A stretch of DNA of 6,902 bases from Verrucomicrobiota bacterium (GCA_023429545.1 JAEYUU010000272.1:1-6902), one strand, 5' to 3'; shown: positions 1 to 6,271, counted from the stretch's first letter. Notes: a model not told the origin generated them from the sequence alone. Made by a program: numbers and translations.

Positions 1-171
1 GGATGAACAAAGTTCCGCGGCAGCAGGCGTGGCGCTGGCGGATGAGGAGGCTCCGGATTTCTTGTTCGATTTCTTCATGGTGCGCTTCTTCGCACTCTTT
101 GTCTCCGCTGCAAGCGTCTCCTGATCAAGAGGAGCCGGGGGGAATTCTGGGGAGGGGGTGTCGTCAGGCAT
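1..171 (-). CDS. N-terminal fragment of an unidentified protein, cut by the left edge
   Basis: An open frame starts at the ATG at 171-169 and stays open for 57 codons to the left edge, so only the N-terminus is visible. It begins MPDDTPSPEFPPAPLDQ and continues into a Lys-rich stretch (KSAKKRTMKKSNKKSG) and an Ala/Ser-rich stretch. This looks like a disordered, basic N-terminal extension, with no signal peptide or membrane segment. A second in-frame ATG at 78-76 (MKKSNKKSG) is a possible alternative start; neither has a good ribosome binding site. The gene lies 122 bases after the DUF4175-like gene on the same strand and may share its transcript. In genomes with that family the next gene is often a MoxR-type ATPase or a DUF58 or VWA protein, but nothing in these 57 residues identifies it. 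The frame is preferred over the opposite strand because that reading is rich in Trp, Arg and Cys and has no family-like features. Confidence 0.5.
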   Translation of the reverse strand, partial: MPDDTPSPEFPPAPLDQETLAAETKSAKKRTMKKSNKKSGASSSASATPAAAELCSS

Positions 172-182
172 GGGAGTGTTTG

Positions 183-219
183 AGTAAACAGTATTCAGTA
201 ACCAGAATCATCAGTCACC
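183..219 (+). repeat. Heptad repeat block, left arm of an inverted pair
   Basis: Reading the plus strand from 183, three adjacent heptads follow the pattern AGTnnnC: AGTAAAC (183-189), AGTATTC (190-196) and AGTAACC (197-203). They are followed by the degenerate unit AGAATC and then, after ATC, by AGTCACC (213-219). The block lies in the gap between the DUF4175-like gene and the partial gene at the left edge. It is partly complementary to the right arm at 269-298; the core CAGTAACCAG (196-205) pairs perfectly with CTGGTTACTG (282-291). Confidence 0.6.
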
Positions 220-268
220 AATTGAGGAAGCGTGACAGTGCATGAGCTCAGGATTTCGGTCGCCATCT

Positions 269-298
269 GATCACTGATATACTGGTTACTGGGTCACT
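269..298 (-). repeat. Heptad repeat block, right arm, containing the stop codon of the DUF4175-like gene
   Basis: On the minus strand this block reads AGTGACC (298-292), C, AGTAACC (290-284), AGTATATC (283-276), AGTGATC (275-269). It is the same AGTnnnC heptad theme as the left arm, in opposite orientation. The first heptad overlaps the TGA stop (296-294) of the DUF4175-like gene, so the array begins inside the coding sequence. In a minus-strand transcript the two arms could fold into an imperfect stem of about 23 bases around a loop of about 50 bases. There is no U-run, so it is not an ordinary intrinsic terminator. Confidence 0.6.
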
Positions 299-2243
299 CC
301 TTCTCAAACCGCTTCCGCAACTCAGTAAAATACCGCCGCACCTGCTCTCTCCGTGCGGGCGGCAGCGCGGATTCATCCAGCGCGTTTTCCTCGGCGGCGA
401 TGGCATCCAGCGCGGTGGCCTGGGCGCTGCGTGAGGCCTGCTCGGTGCGGGCCTGCCCTTCGACGCTGCGCACGGAGGAGGCGCCGTCGGCATTGCGCTG
501 GGCATTCACGGTGGCCTGCTGTCCGGCCTTGGTGCCTTGGGTGGGTGCATTTCCCATCTGGGTGGTGCCGTTGCCTGCTTGCTGCCCGCCCTGGCTCATA
601 CCCGATGCCATGCCCAGCAGCACTGCACTGGGTTGCTGGCCGGGATTCGTGCCGGGAACAGGCGCGATGAGCATGGGCTGACCTGGCTTGGGTGGTTGAC
701 CCTGGCCGCCCGGTTTGCCGATTGCCATGGGCTGTTGATTCTGACCGGTGCCGGGCACGGGGGTGAGAACAGGAAGATTCTGCGTACTGCCCATCCCCTG
801 CTGACCCTGCTGCATCTGCGGTGCATTGGACATGCCGGGCATCTGCATGGGGGACATCTGGGGCGCATTCTGCATGTTCTGCATCTGGCCCTGTCCCTGC
901 TGGCCTTGCTGTCCCTGTTGATTCTGCTGCTGGCCCTGGTTGCCCGCAAGCTGTTGCATCCCGTGTGCGCCCTGCCCGGCGATGTCGCTGCCTGATTGGC
1001 GGAGCTGCTGGGCGAGCTTCTCCAGTTGCTCGCGTGCCTTTTCGCGGGCGGCGAGGGTGCGCATCTTGTCCGCCAGATCCTTGAACTCGCGGCTGGCTTC
1101 CTTCGGCAGGGTCTGGGTCATCTGGCGGTCCGCGCCCAGCATGTGCTGGCCCACGGTGCGCTCCTTGTCCTCCGGCTGGCCCTGCTTGCCGATGTCCCGC
1201 AGCGTTTCCGTGAAGCGGTCGCGCGTCTCGTTGGTGAGCTTCGCATCGGCCAGCTTTTCCGCGATGTCATCCGCCTGCTTCGCCGTACGTTCCGCGGACT
1301 TCTCCGCCACCGCATCGCCGAGCTCCGCGGTGTCCGCATGCTTGCGCATCTCCGCGATCATCTGCTCGGAGGCCCAGGCGGCATCCCCCGCCCCGAGCTT
1401 CGCCGCGAGCCGCTCCGCATCACGCGCGCGCTTCTCCAGCTCTGAGAGCACCTCCCGCGCGGTCTTGCCTTCGCTTTCCTGCAAGGCCTTCGCGGTGTCC
1501 TGCACCTGCTTCTGGATCTTCTCGATCTCCTTCATCTCCTCTTCGTTGAGGGACTTCAGCTTGTCCGCGTCCAGGGTGGTGTCCGCGAGCTTCTTGCCCT
1601 CCTGCACCGCGAGCTCCTGGCCGCTGACCGTAAGGGGGGTGTCCGGCAGGTGGATGACCCCGCTCTCGGGTAGGAACATCATCGCCAGCGCCACCACGGG
1701 GAAGAGCACCATCCAACGAGAGTCCGGCAGTGGGAGATCCTTCGCCATGGTGTGCATGGCTGGAGCGAGACTCGGCGTGTGCCGCGCGAGGTGCATCTGC
1801 TGCCCTGAGGTGCGATCCTCCGCCGGCACCTTTTCGAACCACCAGGCATTCGCGAAAGCATCACCGCGTAAGGTCTGCCGATCCCAGAAGGCCAGCGCGC
1901 TGTAAGGTCCGGGACGTTTCCAGATGGCCCAGCCCAGGCAGCCCGCCGCCCAGAGCCCCAGGAGACTGAACGCCAGCCCAGCGGAGATCCAGTCCATCCC
2001 GAAAAGCCGGAGCACGATGAGCAAGCCCATGCCGGCGGCGGCGAAGCGCCAGGTGTGCAGCATGAGCAGCATGCTTTTCCGCACGATGAGCCGCCGCTGC
2101 ACCACTCGCGCGGAGACCGCAAAGGCCCTTGCTGTGGCACTGCACGGAGTCTTGGCGGTCGGCGACGACGCACCCGACGTGGCTGCAGAGGTCCTGTCCG
2201 GGTTGGTTGCCGGATCTAGTTGAGGTTCAGCGACCGGAGTCAT
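294..2243 (-). CDS. DUF4175-like membrane protein with coiled coil and Gln/Gly/Met-rich tail
   Basis: A 649-residue protein counted from the ATG at 2243. An in-frame TTG at 2255 would add four residues, but neither start has a clear ribosome binding site, so the ATG is preferred. After a Thr/Ala-rich N-terminus of about 45 residues comes a basic segment (RRLIVRK), two membrane segments at about 67-82 and 87-108, a soluble stretch with a Trp-rich motif (NAWWFEKVP), and a third membrane segment at about 177-191. Residues 210-415 are highly charged and probably form long helices or coiled coils. Residues 425-560 are low-complexity Gln/Gly/Met/Pro, with a duplicated PVPGT...QQP unit. The C-terminus (LPPARREQVRRYFTELRKRF) resembles the conserved end of DUF4175-type proteins encoded in MoxR/VWA operons. 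The three-helix N-terminus plus coiled coil plus Q-rich layout fits that family. The biochemical role is unknown; an envelope scaffold function is inference only. Confidence 0.65.
   Translation of the reverse strand: MTPVAEPQLDPATNPDRTSAATSGASSPTAKTPCSATARAFAVSARVVQRRLIVRKSMLLMLHTWRFAAAGMGLLIVLRLFGMDWISAGLAFSLLGLWAAGCLGWAIWKRPGPYSALAFWDRQTLRGDAFANAWWFEKVPAEDRTSGQQMHLARHTPSLAPAMHTMAKDLPLPDSRWMVLFPVVALAMMFLPESGVIHLPDTPLTVSGQELAVQEGKKLADTTLDADKLKSLNEEEMKEIEKIQKQVQDTAKALQESEGKTAREVLSELEKRARDAERLAAKLGAGDAAWASEQMIAEMRKHADTAELGDAVAEKSAERTAKQADDIAEKLADAKLTNETRDRFTETLRDIGKQGQPEDKERTVGQHMLGADRQMTQTLPKEASREFKDLADKMRTLAAREKAREQLEKLAQQLRQSGSDIAGQGAHGMQQLAGNQGQQQNQQGQQGQQGQGQMQNMQNAPQMSPMQMPGMSNAPQMQQGQQGMGSTQNLPVLTPVPGTGQNQQPMAIGKPGGQGQPPKPGQPMLIAPVPGTNPGQQPSAVLLGMASGMSQGGQQAGNGTTQMGNAPTQGTKAGQQATVNAQRNADGASSVRSVEGQARTEQASRSAQATALDAIAAEENALDESALPPARREQVRRYFTELRKRFEKE
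867..944 (-). repeat. Gln/Gly codon repeat inside the DUF4175-like gene
   Basis: This DNA encodes residues 434-459 of the DUF4175-like protein. On the minus strand it is a run of CAG/CAA and GGN codons giving units such as NQQGQQGQQGQGQ, followed by Met/Asn-rich units (MQNMQN). The short repeated codon pattern could slip during replication, so the length of this tract may differ between strains. It is part of a larger compositionally biased region extending to about position 570. Confidence 0.6.
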
Positions 2244-2262
2244 GCGGAATCGCAAAGGGGCA

Positions 2263-2343
2263 GATTTTCAGGAACAGTATCCCTACCAAACTATACGGCG
2301 GCCAGAGGAATGTCTTGTGAATTGAGGGAGTGGATTTTCAGGA
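2263..2343. repeat. Pair of 11-bp direct repeats upstream of the DUF4175-like gene
   Basis: GATTTTCAGGA occurs exactly at 2263-2273 and again at 2333-2343, 70 bases apart (TCCTGAAAATC on the minus strand). The copies flank the TATAGT box at 2290-2295, one upstream of the putative promoter and one between it and the start codon. This could be a paired binding site or a chance duplication. The outer copy also sits in a small imperfect hairpin (TGGATT 2331-2336, AGTCCA 2343-2348) just after the stop of the metalloprotease-like gene. Confidence 0.35.
2290..2321 (-). promoter_or_regulatory. Possible promoter of the DUF4175-like gene
   Basis: On the minus strand, TATAGT (2295-2290) resembles a -10 box and lies 46 bases before the ATG at 2243. 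TTCACA (2321-2316) resembles a -35 box, but the spacer is 20 bases, which is longer than usual. The same eight bases, CGTATAGT, also occur upstream of the oxidoreductase gene. Confidence 0.25.
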
Positions 2344-2357
2344 GTCCACCAGGGCGC

Positions 2358-3353
2358 CTACCTCCCACCCGCATAATAGCGGCGCGCCACAGCCATCACG
2401 GTCCGCAGGATGTAGGCATCATTGCGTGGCGACTTCTGATTCTCCTCAGACCAGCGGTCATAGCCGAGTTCGCTGAAGGCGAGGTCGTCTGCTTCGCCGA
2501 GGGCCATCAACACATCACGGACGAATTTCCAGCCTTTGAGCTGCCTGTCTTTCAGCACCTTCGTTCCATCGGCATAGGTCATGGCCATGAGCCGCTCCAT
2601 GCTGGGTGAATCGGGAAGCGCTCCGCTGCCATCCATTCTTTTCAGCAGTGGATTCCAGAACAGTTCCGCGGACTCGTATGCCATGGTGAAAATCTGGGCC
2701 GTCCTGTCATCCGACATGGGCCCTGCTCCCGCGATCCGTGCCGGTCCCAGCCCGCCCATACCCAGCGCCCTCTCCGACCAGCGCGCGGTGCCCTCTGTGT
2801 ACCAGCGGTTCTTGAAGAACGTCATGCTGTTCTGGATGATGTGGAAAAACTCATGCACCGGTGTGAGTTCCCGGGATGGATGCACGCAGGTGGCCACGCT
2901 GAAGCAGAGGCTCAGCGTGCCTTCCGGGTCCCGCGGACGCTTGAAGCTCTGCATCTCATCGTAGGCCACGCCGTTCTTCTTCAGCACCTCCTTGTGGCGC
3001 AAATGGATGTCCAGGAAGGAAGCGGTATTGAAGCGCTCGGTGCTGAAAGGATCTGGAAAGCTCAGCACCTCAACGAACATCATCTGCGCCGCGAGGGTTT
3101 GCGTGAGCACATCTTCCACCTGATCAGGAATGCCGTTGCTATTCACATCCGCGGGCGCCACGGCATGCTGCCCCTCGGTGCAGTAGAACACACGGATCTT
3201 GCCTGACTGGTGCAGGCGAATCGTCGGCTCACGCACCCCCACATCTTCGGAGGACGCCATGGGTGCGATCAGGAAGGCACACCAGGCAACCATGAAGAAA
3301 CGCGAAAGCATCCACCACGGGGTCAGTTGGGAGCGTGCCATGGCGGGCATCAT
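2358..3353 (-). CDS. Secreted putative zinc metalloprotease (MXAN_6640-like)
   Basis: A 331-residue protein. The start at 3353 gives MMPAMARSQ; in-frame ATGs at 3350, 3341 and 3311 are alternatives, and the last still keeps the export signal. A Sec signal peptide is visible: basic residues, then a hydrophobic core at about 19-31 (FFMVAWCAFLIAP), with cleavage probably near MASS at 32-35. The mature part opens with a segment leading into ADVNSNGIPDQVEDV (68-82), an Asp/Asn-rich motif typical of the N-terminal region of MXAN_6640-type putative metalloproteases and likely to bind calcium. The zinc site is HEFFH at 167-171. WYTEGTARW (184-192) supplies the expected third ligand, Glu187, 15 residues after the second His, and is followed by SE. 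The residues of a gluzincin-type active site therefore appear intact. The substrate is unknown. It ends 114 bases before the DUF4175-like gene on the same strand, but nothing suggests a shared function. C150 and C156 could form a disulfide. Confidence 0.75.
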   Translation of the reverse strand: MMPAMARSQLTPWWMLSRFFMVAWCAFLIAPMASSEDVGVREPTIRLHQSGKIRVFYCTEGQHAVAPADVNSNGIPDQVEDVLTQTLAAQMMFVEVLSFPDPFSTERFNTASFLDIHLRHKEVLKKNGVAYDEMQSFKRPRDPEGTLSLCFSVATCVHPSRELTPVHEFFHIIQNSMTFFKNRWYTEGTARWSERALGMGGLGPARIAGAGPMSDDRTAQIFTMAYESAELFWNPLLKRMDGSGALPDSPSMERLMAMTYADGTKVLKDRQLKGWKFVRDVLMALGEADDLAFSELGYDRWSEENQKSPRNDAYILRTVMAVARRYYAGGR

Positions 3354-3404
3354 GGCAGAAAACTGTCTTTGTTCGCAAGTTCAAAGGGGCGCGCCAACAA
3401 GAAA

Positions 3405-3410
3405 CCTATA
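3405..3410 (-). promoter_or_regulatory. Possible -10 box of the metalloprotease-like gene
   Basis: TATAGG on the minus strand lies 51 bases before the ATG at 3353, in the 130-base space between the terminator and this gene. No convincing -35 box is seen at the right distance. It is listed because two other minus-strand genes here have a similar TATAG box upstream. Confidence 0.2.
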
Positions 3411-3483
3411 GGCGTTTGATTTAGGCAGAAGATGTGGTTCACAAAGCCCCACTCCCGGGTCATCAAATGACATGTACTCAACA

Positions 3484-3517
3484 AGAAGGGCATCCCGCTT
3501 TCACGGAATGCCCTTCT
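3484..3517 (-). terminator. Intrinsic terminator-like hairpin after the oxidoreductase gene
   Basis: AGAAGGGCAT (3484-3493) pairs with ATGCCCTTCT (3508-3517). Beyond one C:A mismatch, CCG (3495-3497) pairs with CGG (3504-3506), giving about 14 stem positions closed by a six-base loop (3498-3503). It lies 33 bases after the TAA of the oxidoreductase gene. The minus-strand sequence after the stem (TGTT) is only mildly T-rich, so termination may be imperfect. It separates the ThuA/oxidoreductase unit from the metalloprotease-like gene. Confidence 0.7.
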
Positions 3518-3550
3518 CCAGCTTGATGAAGTGTGGTCTAAAACAATTCG

Positions 3551-4957
3551 TTAGATCTTGTCCGCGCTGTATTCCCAGCCCTGACGGACGGCGGCGCGCT
3601 TGAGTAGCTTGTCGATTTCGGCATCGCCAGTGGACTGCTTTGCGGTGTCCCAGTTTACCACCTTGCCGGGATTCCGGATGGCGAGGTTGCCGAAGAGACA
3701 AAGCTTGGTGAGTGGCACCGAATAGTCGAAGTTCGAACCGCAGATCTTGTCCTGCTCGATGGCCTTCACCAGTTCAAGCTGGGGCTTGCCGGGAGCGAGG
3801 GAACGCTCAAGGGTCTTCGGCGTATCCCTGAAGAACTTCACGAGCTTCTCGCGGTTGCCCGCGACTTCGAGATGCTCACAGTAGTCGCCCACGTTGAGGA
3901 TCGTATCTTCCTCACCCACGATGTAGAAGCCACCGTTCATCTTGCTCCAGTCGCGGCTGGCTTCCAGCTTCGCAGGGCGCTCGGGCTTGCGACCGCCTTC
4001 GTACCAGTGGAGCTTGATTTCGCCGTACTTGGCATGCTTGAAGTAGCAGATGACGTGCGAAGACTTCGGCCAGGAGACGTCGGTAAGTTCCTCGACTTCC
4101 GCTTCCATCTTGTAGGGCTCGCCGAGTTCGCAAGCCCAGAAGGGACCGTCCATGATATGGCAGCCCATGTCTCCCATGGCGCCGGCGCCATACTCGAGAT
4201 GACCTCTCCAGGCGAAGGGATGCAGACCGTTGGTGAAAGGAATGTCCGGGCACTGGGCCAGCCAGGCCTTCCAGTTGATGTCGAGTTCCTTCTCCACCTG
4301 GGCGTCCTTGGGTCCGACCTTCACTTTCGGCAGCGGCCCGGGAACCATCTTGTTCTTCGCGTCATTTCCCTGGGGCCAGATGGGACGGTTCGTCCAGACG
4401 TGAATCTCCTTCACGTTGCCGATGATGCCGGCGTTCATCCATTCCTTGAGCTGGCGGATCTGTTCGCCGGTGTGGCCTTGGTTGCCCATGTTGGTCTTCA
4501 CGCCCTTCTTCTTGGCGGCTTCGTGGAGCTGGTTGGCCTCCCAGATGCGGTTCACAAGGGGCTTCTGCACGCAGACATGCTTGCCGCGCTTGATGGCCTC
4601 CATGGCCGCGGGGTAGTGCGCGTGATCCGGTGTGGAGACCGTCACCATGTCGATCTTGTCGCCCATGGTCTCGAACATCTCGGGGAAATTGTCGAATGCC
4701 TTGGCGTTGGGATACTTGGCAGACATCTGCTTGAGACGATCGCGATCCACGTCGCAGATGGCCACGATGTTCGCGCCCTCGGCGGAGATGCCGATGTCAG
4801 ACTCGCCTTTTCCCATGGCGCCAATCCCGGCGACGTTCACCTTCTTGCTGCCGCCCTCCTGTGAGATGAGGATGTTCGGCACGAAGATGCTGCCAGCGGC
4901 GGCAGCGGCGGTCTTGCGGATGAAACCGCGGCGGGTGTCTGTAATTTTCGGATTCAT
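3551..4957 (-). CDS. Tat-exported Gfo/Idh/MocA family oxidoreductase
   Basis: A 468-residue NAD(P)-dependent oxidoreductase of the glucose-fructose oxidoreductase / inositol dehydrogenase / MocA family, which oxidises or reduces sugars, cyclitols and derivatives. The N-terminus has a twin-arginine signal (TRRGFIRK, 8-15), then an Ala-rich hydrophobic stretch (16-32), so the protein is probably folded with its cofactor in the cytoplasm and exported. The Rossmann motif is GIGAMG (44-49), and ICDVD (67-71) ends the second strand. The usual EKP motif appears as QKP (131-133), keeping Lys132. The C-terminal half has HPFAWRGHLEYGAGAMGDMG (246-265) followed by CHIMD, typical of the PVC and Bacteroidota members; His267 is a candidate catalytic residue. 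The length fits these exported members. It follows the ThuA-domain gene by 158 bases on the same strand, and a terminator follows it. The substrate cannot be inferred. No Shine-Dalgarno precedes the ATG. Confidence 0.92.
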   Translation of the reverse strand: MNPKITDTRRGFIRKTAAAAAGSIFVPNILISQEGGSKKVNVAGIGAMGKGESDIGISAEGANIVAICDVDRDRLKQMSAKYPNAKAFDNFPEMFETMGDKIDMVTVSTPDHAHYPAAMEAIKRGKHVCVQKPLVNRIWEANQLHEAAKKKGVKTNMGNQGHTGEQIRQLKEWMNAGIIGNVKEIHVWTNRPIWPQGNDAKNKMVPGPLPKVKVGPKDAQVEKELDINWKAWLAQCPDIPFTNGLHPFAWRGHLEYGAGAMGDMGCHIMDGPFWACELGEPYKMEAEVEELTDVSWPKSSHVICYFKHAKYGEIKLHWYEGGRKPERPAKLEASRDWSKMNGGFYIVGEEDTILNVGDYCEHLEVAGNREKLVKFFRDTPKTLERSLAPGKPQLELVKAIEQDKICGSNFDYSVPLTKLCLFGNLAIRNPGKVVNWDTAKQSTGDAEIDKLLKRAAVRQGWEYSADKI

Positions 4958-4976
4958 GATTTGATTGGAAGAGAGG

Positions 4977-4982
4977 ACTATA
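4977..4982 (-). promoter_or_regulatory. Possible -10 box of the oxidoreductase gene
   Basis: TATAGT on the minus strand lies 19 bases before the ATG at 4957, within the octamer CGTATAGT that is also found before the DUF4175-like gene. If used, the transcript leader would be only about a dozen bases, which fits the absence of a Shine-Dalgarno sequence. No good -35 box is visible. Confidence 0.25.
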
Positions 4983-5000
4983 CGTAATGAAAATGGCGAT

Positions 5001-5094
5001 CCCTCCTGGGGGACACAAAGAAAGGGAGGGCCGAGGTGATTAAACGTCGCTGCAGCTCACAAGTGGACATTCTGCTTTCTCGAAGAAGTGAGCT
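5001..5094 (-). other. Two small inverted repeats between the ThuA-domain and oxidoreductase genes
   Basis: AGCTCAC (5054-5060) pairs with GTGAGCT (5088-5094) around a 27-base loop, 22 bases after the stop of the ThuA-domain gene. CCCTCC (5001-5006) pairs with GGAGGG (5025-5030) around an 18-base loop. Neither is followed by a T-run on the minus strand, so they are not clear terminators. They may be RNA structures between two co-transcribed genes, or chance. Confidence 0.25.
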
Positions 5095-5115
5095 AGCGGC
5101 GCTTGGGACTGGCAG

Positions 5116-6096
5116 TTAGTTGGTTGCGGCGGCGGCAGCTTTCGGCGCTTCAGTCTTGGGTTTCGCAGGCTTGGGAGCAGCAGGTTTGGGCTCCACGTAC
5201 GGAGGATTGGTGTGGGCCTCAGGAGCCACTTCCTTGAGATTCGGCGGCACCTCGGCCTTCACTTCGCCCAGCGCCCACTTGATGCCACCCACGAGGATGT
5301 CCTGGAAGATGGGATTCGTCCACACATCCTCACGATGCCCCATGGCGGTGTACCAAACGCGGCCTTCACCTTCTTTGCGAGCCCACGTGATGGGAAAAGG
5401 AGGGCGCTTGTATTCGTCCCCCTTCATGGAGGGCGCGTCGATGACGCTCAGCACATGAATGTCGGGCGTGAAGTCCTTCAGCGAATACCACTCCTCAGGG
5501 AAACTGTACTCCGCTCCGATCTTCTCAAAGCCGGGGAACTTCGGGTTCGTCACGCGCACGGTCGCAGGCTGCTGCGCGCCGTGCTTGATGAACTCCGCGC
5601 CAAGGAAGCGCACATATGGGTCCGCCTTGTCCCCGTGGTTGCGGAAACGCTCCGGGCCCTTCTTGGATTCATTGTCGGTGTGGAAGGTGTCACTGGCCGA
5701 GTGCGTGCCCAGGAAGCCTTTGCCGCTGCGCACGTAATCAAAAAGCGCCTGCTTGCCCTCGGCCGTCATGGGCGGTTGTCCATCCGTGCCGGGCTCCAGC
5801 AGATTGCCCGTGGTATAAAAGAAGACCGCATCAAACTGCGCGAGGTATTCCTTGCTGAATTTCGAGCCGTCCTTGGAGAAGGTGAACTCCCAGTTGTGTT
5901 TGTTCCCCAGTTCCAGCAGCACCTTCTCCGCCCAGCTTGGATTCTCCTTCTTCCTCGAGATTACGGATTGCTCGAAGCCGCTGGACTTGCTGAAGAAGAG
6001 GATCTTCTTCTTCGGCGAAACGGCTGGGGCGGCGAAGACGGCAACGGCGGTCACTACCGCCAGCACAGCGAGTGGGGCAAAGAGTCTGCGAAGCAT
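5116..6096 (-). CDS. Secreted ThuA-domain protein
   Basis: A 326-residue protein of the ThuA (trehalose utilisation) family, which has a class I glutamine-amidotransferase-like fold. The frame is open upstream to 6408, but the ATG at 6096 is chosen because it starts a clean Sec signal peptide: MLRRLF, a hydrophobic core at 7-21, and cleavage near AAPAVS. The domain begins with KKKILFFSKSSGF (29-41). It has FFYTTGNLL (92-100), the signature GKGFLGTHSASDTF (126-139), and the C-terminal PITWARKEGEGRVWYTAMGH (235-254), ending at GGIKWALG (270-277). The chain has no cysteine, so it cannot use an amidotransferase Cys nucleophile, as expected for this family. Residues 300-326 form a Pro/Ala/Lys tail outside the domain. 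ThuA proteins are linked to disaccharide use, and in rhizobia thuA sits with a GFO-family dehydrogenase gene. Here an oxidoreductase of that family follows 158 bases downstream. Reaction and substrate are unproven. Confidence 0.9.
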   Translation of the reverse strand: MLRRLFAPLAVLAVVTAVAVFAAPAVSPKKKILFFSKSSGFEQSVISRKKENPSWAEKVLLELGNKHNWEFTFSKDGSKFSKEYLAQFDAVFFYTTGNLLEPGTDGQPPMTAEGKQALFDYVRSGKGFLGTHSASDTFHTDNESKKGPERFRNHGDKADPYVRFLGAEFIKHGAQQPATVRVTNPKFPGFEKIGAEYSFPEEWYSLKDFTPDIHVLSVIDAPSMKGDEYKRPPFPITWARKEGEGRVWYTAMGHREDVWTNPIFQDILVGGIKWALGEVKAEVPPNLKEVAPEAHTNPPYVEPKPAAPKPAKPKTEAPKAAAAATN

Positions 6097-6271
6097 GGGT
6101 GTGAAGTGGGAGTGCGTTTTTACATGGTGCGGGGCGGCTTGGCGACGGAAAAGATCCGGGATTGCACTCCGCCCGATAGGAACCGGCGTGGCGCAAAGCA
6201 CGGGCGTGCCCCGTGACGATTTTACAGGCCGTTTACCTGACATTCCCCCCAGTTGGAGAAATGGGTGTGGC
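6097..6271. other. Divergent intergenic region with a small hairpin
   Basis: These 175 bases separate the ThuA-domain gene (minus) from the right-edge gene (plus), so they should hold both promoters. No convincing -35/-10 pair was found on either strand. CACGGG (6199-6204) pairs with CCCGTG (6210-6215) around a five-base loop and is followed on the plus strand by GATTTT. It could be an operator or a weak terminator-like structure. GGAG at 6255-6258 is the nearest Shine-Dalgarno-like sequence to the plus-strand ATG at 6272, but its 13-base spacing is long. Confidence 0.3.

Noticed and set aside
3..245. Plus-strand open frame at the left edge
   Set aside because: It is Trp/Arg/Cys/Ser-rich with no motifs and runs into the heptad repeats; the opposite strand gives a more plausible N-terminus.
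183..298. CRISPR array
   Set aside because: Units are only 7 bases with no spacers and lie in two opposite orientations.
940..1905. Long plus-strand open frame opposite the DUF4175-like gene
   Set aside because: It is antisense to a gene with membrane and coiled-coil structure, and its translation is a Ser/Ala/Arg/Cys-rich sequence without motifs; typical of GC-rich shadow frames.
3388..3395. GGCGCGCC palindrome upstream of the metalloprotease-like gene
   Set aside because: A single 8-base palindrome in GC-rich DNA is expected by chance.
3872..4864. Plus-strand open frame opposite the oxidoreductase gene
   Set aside because: The opposite strand has clear Gfo/Idh/MocA motifs; the His/Leu/Val-rich translation here is an antisense artefact.
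5212..6216. Plus-strand open frame opposite the ThuA-domain gene
   Set aside because: The minus strand carries the ThuA signatures and a signal peptide; this reading has no recognisable domain.
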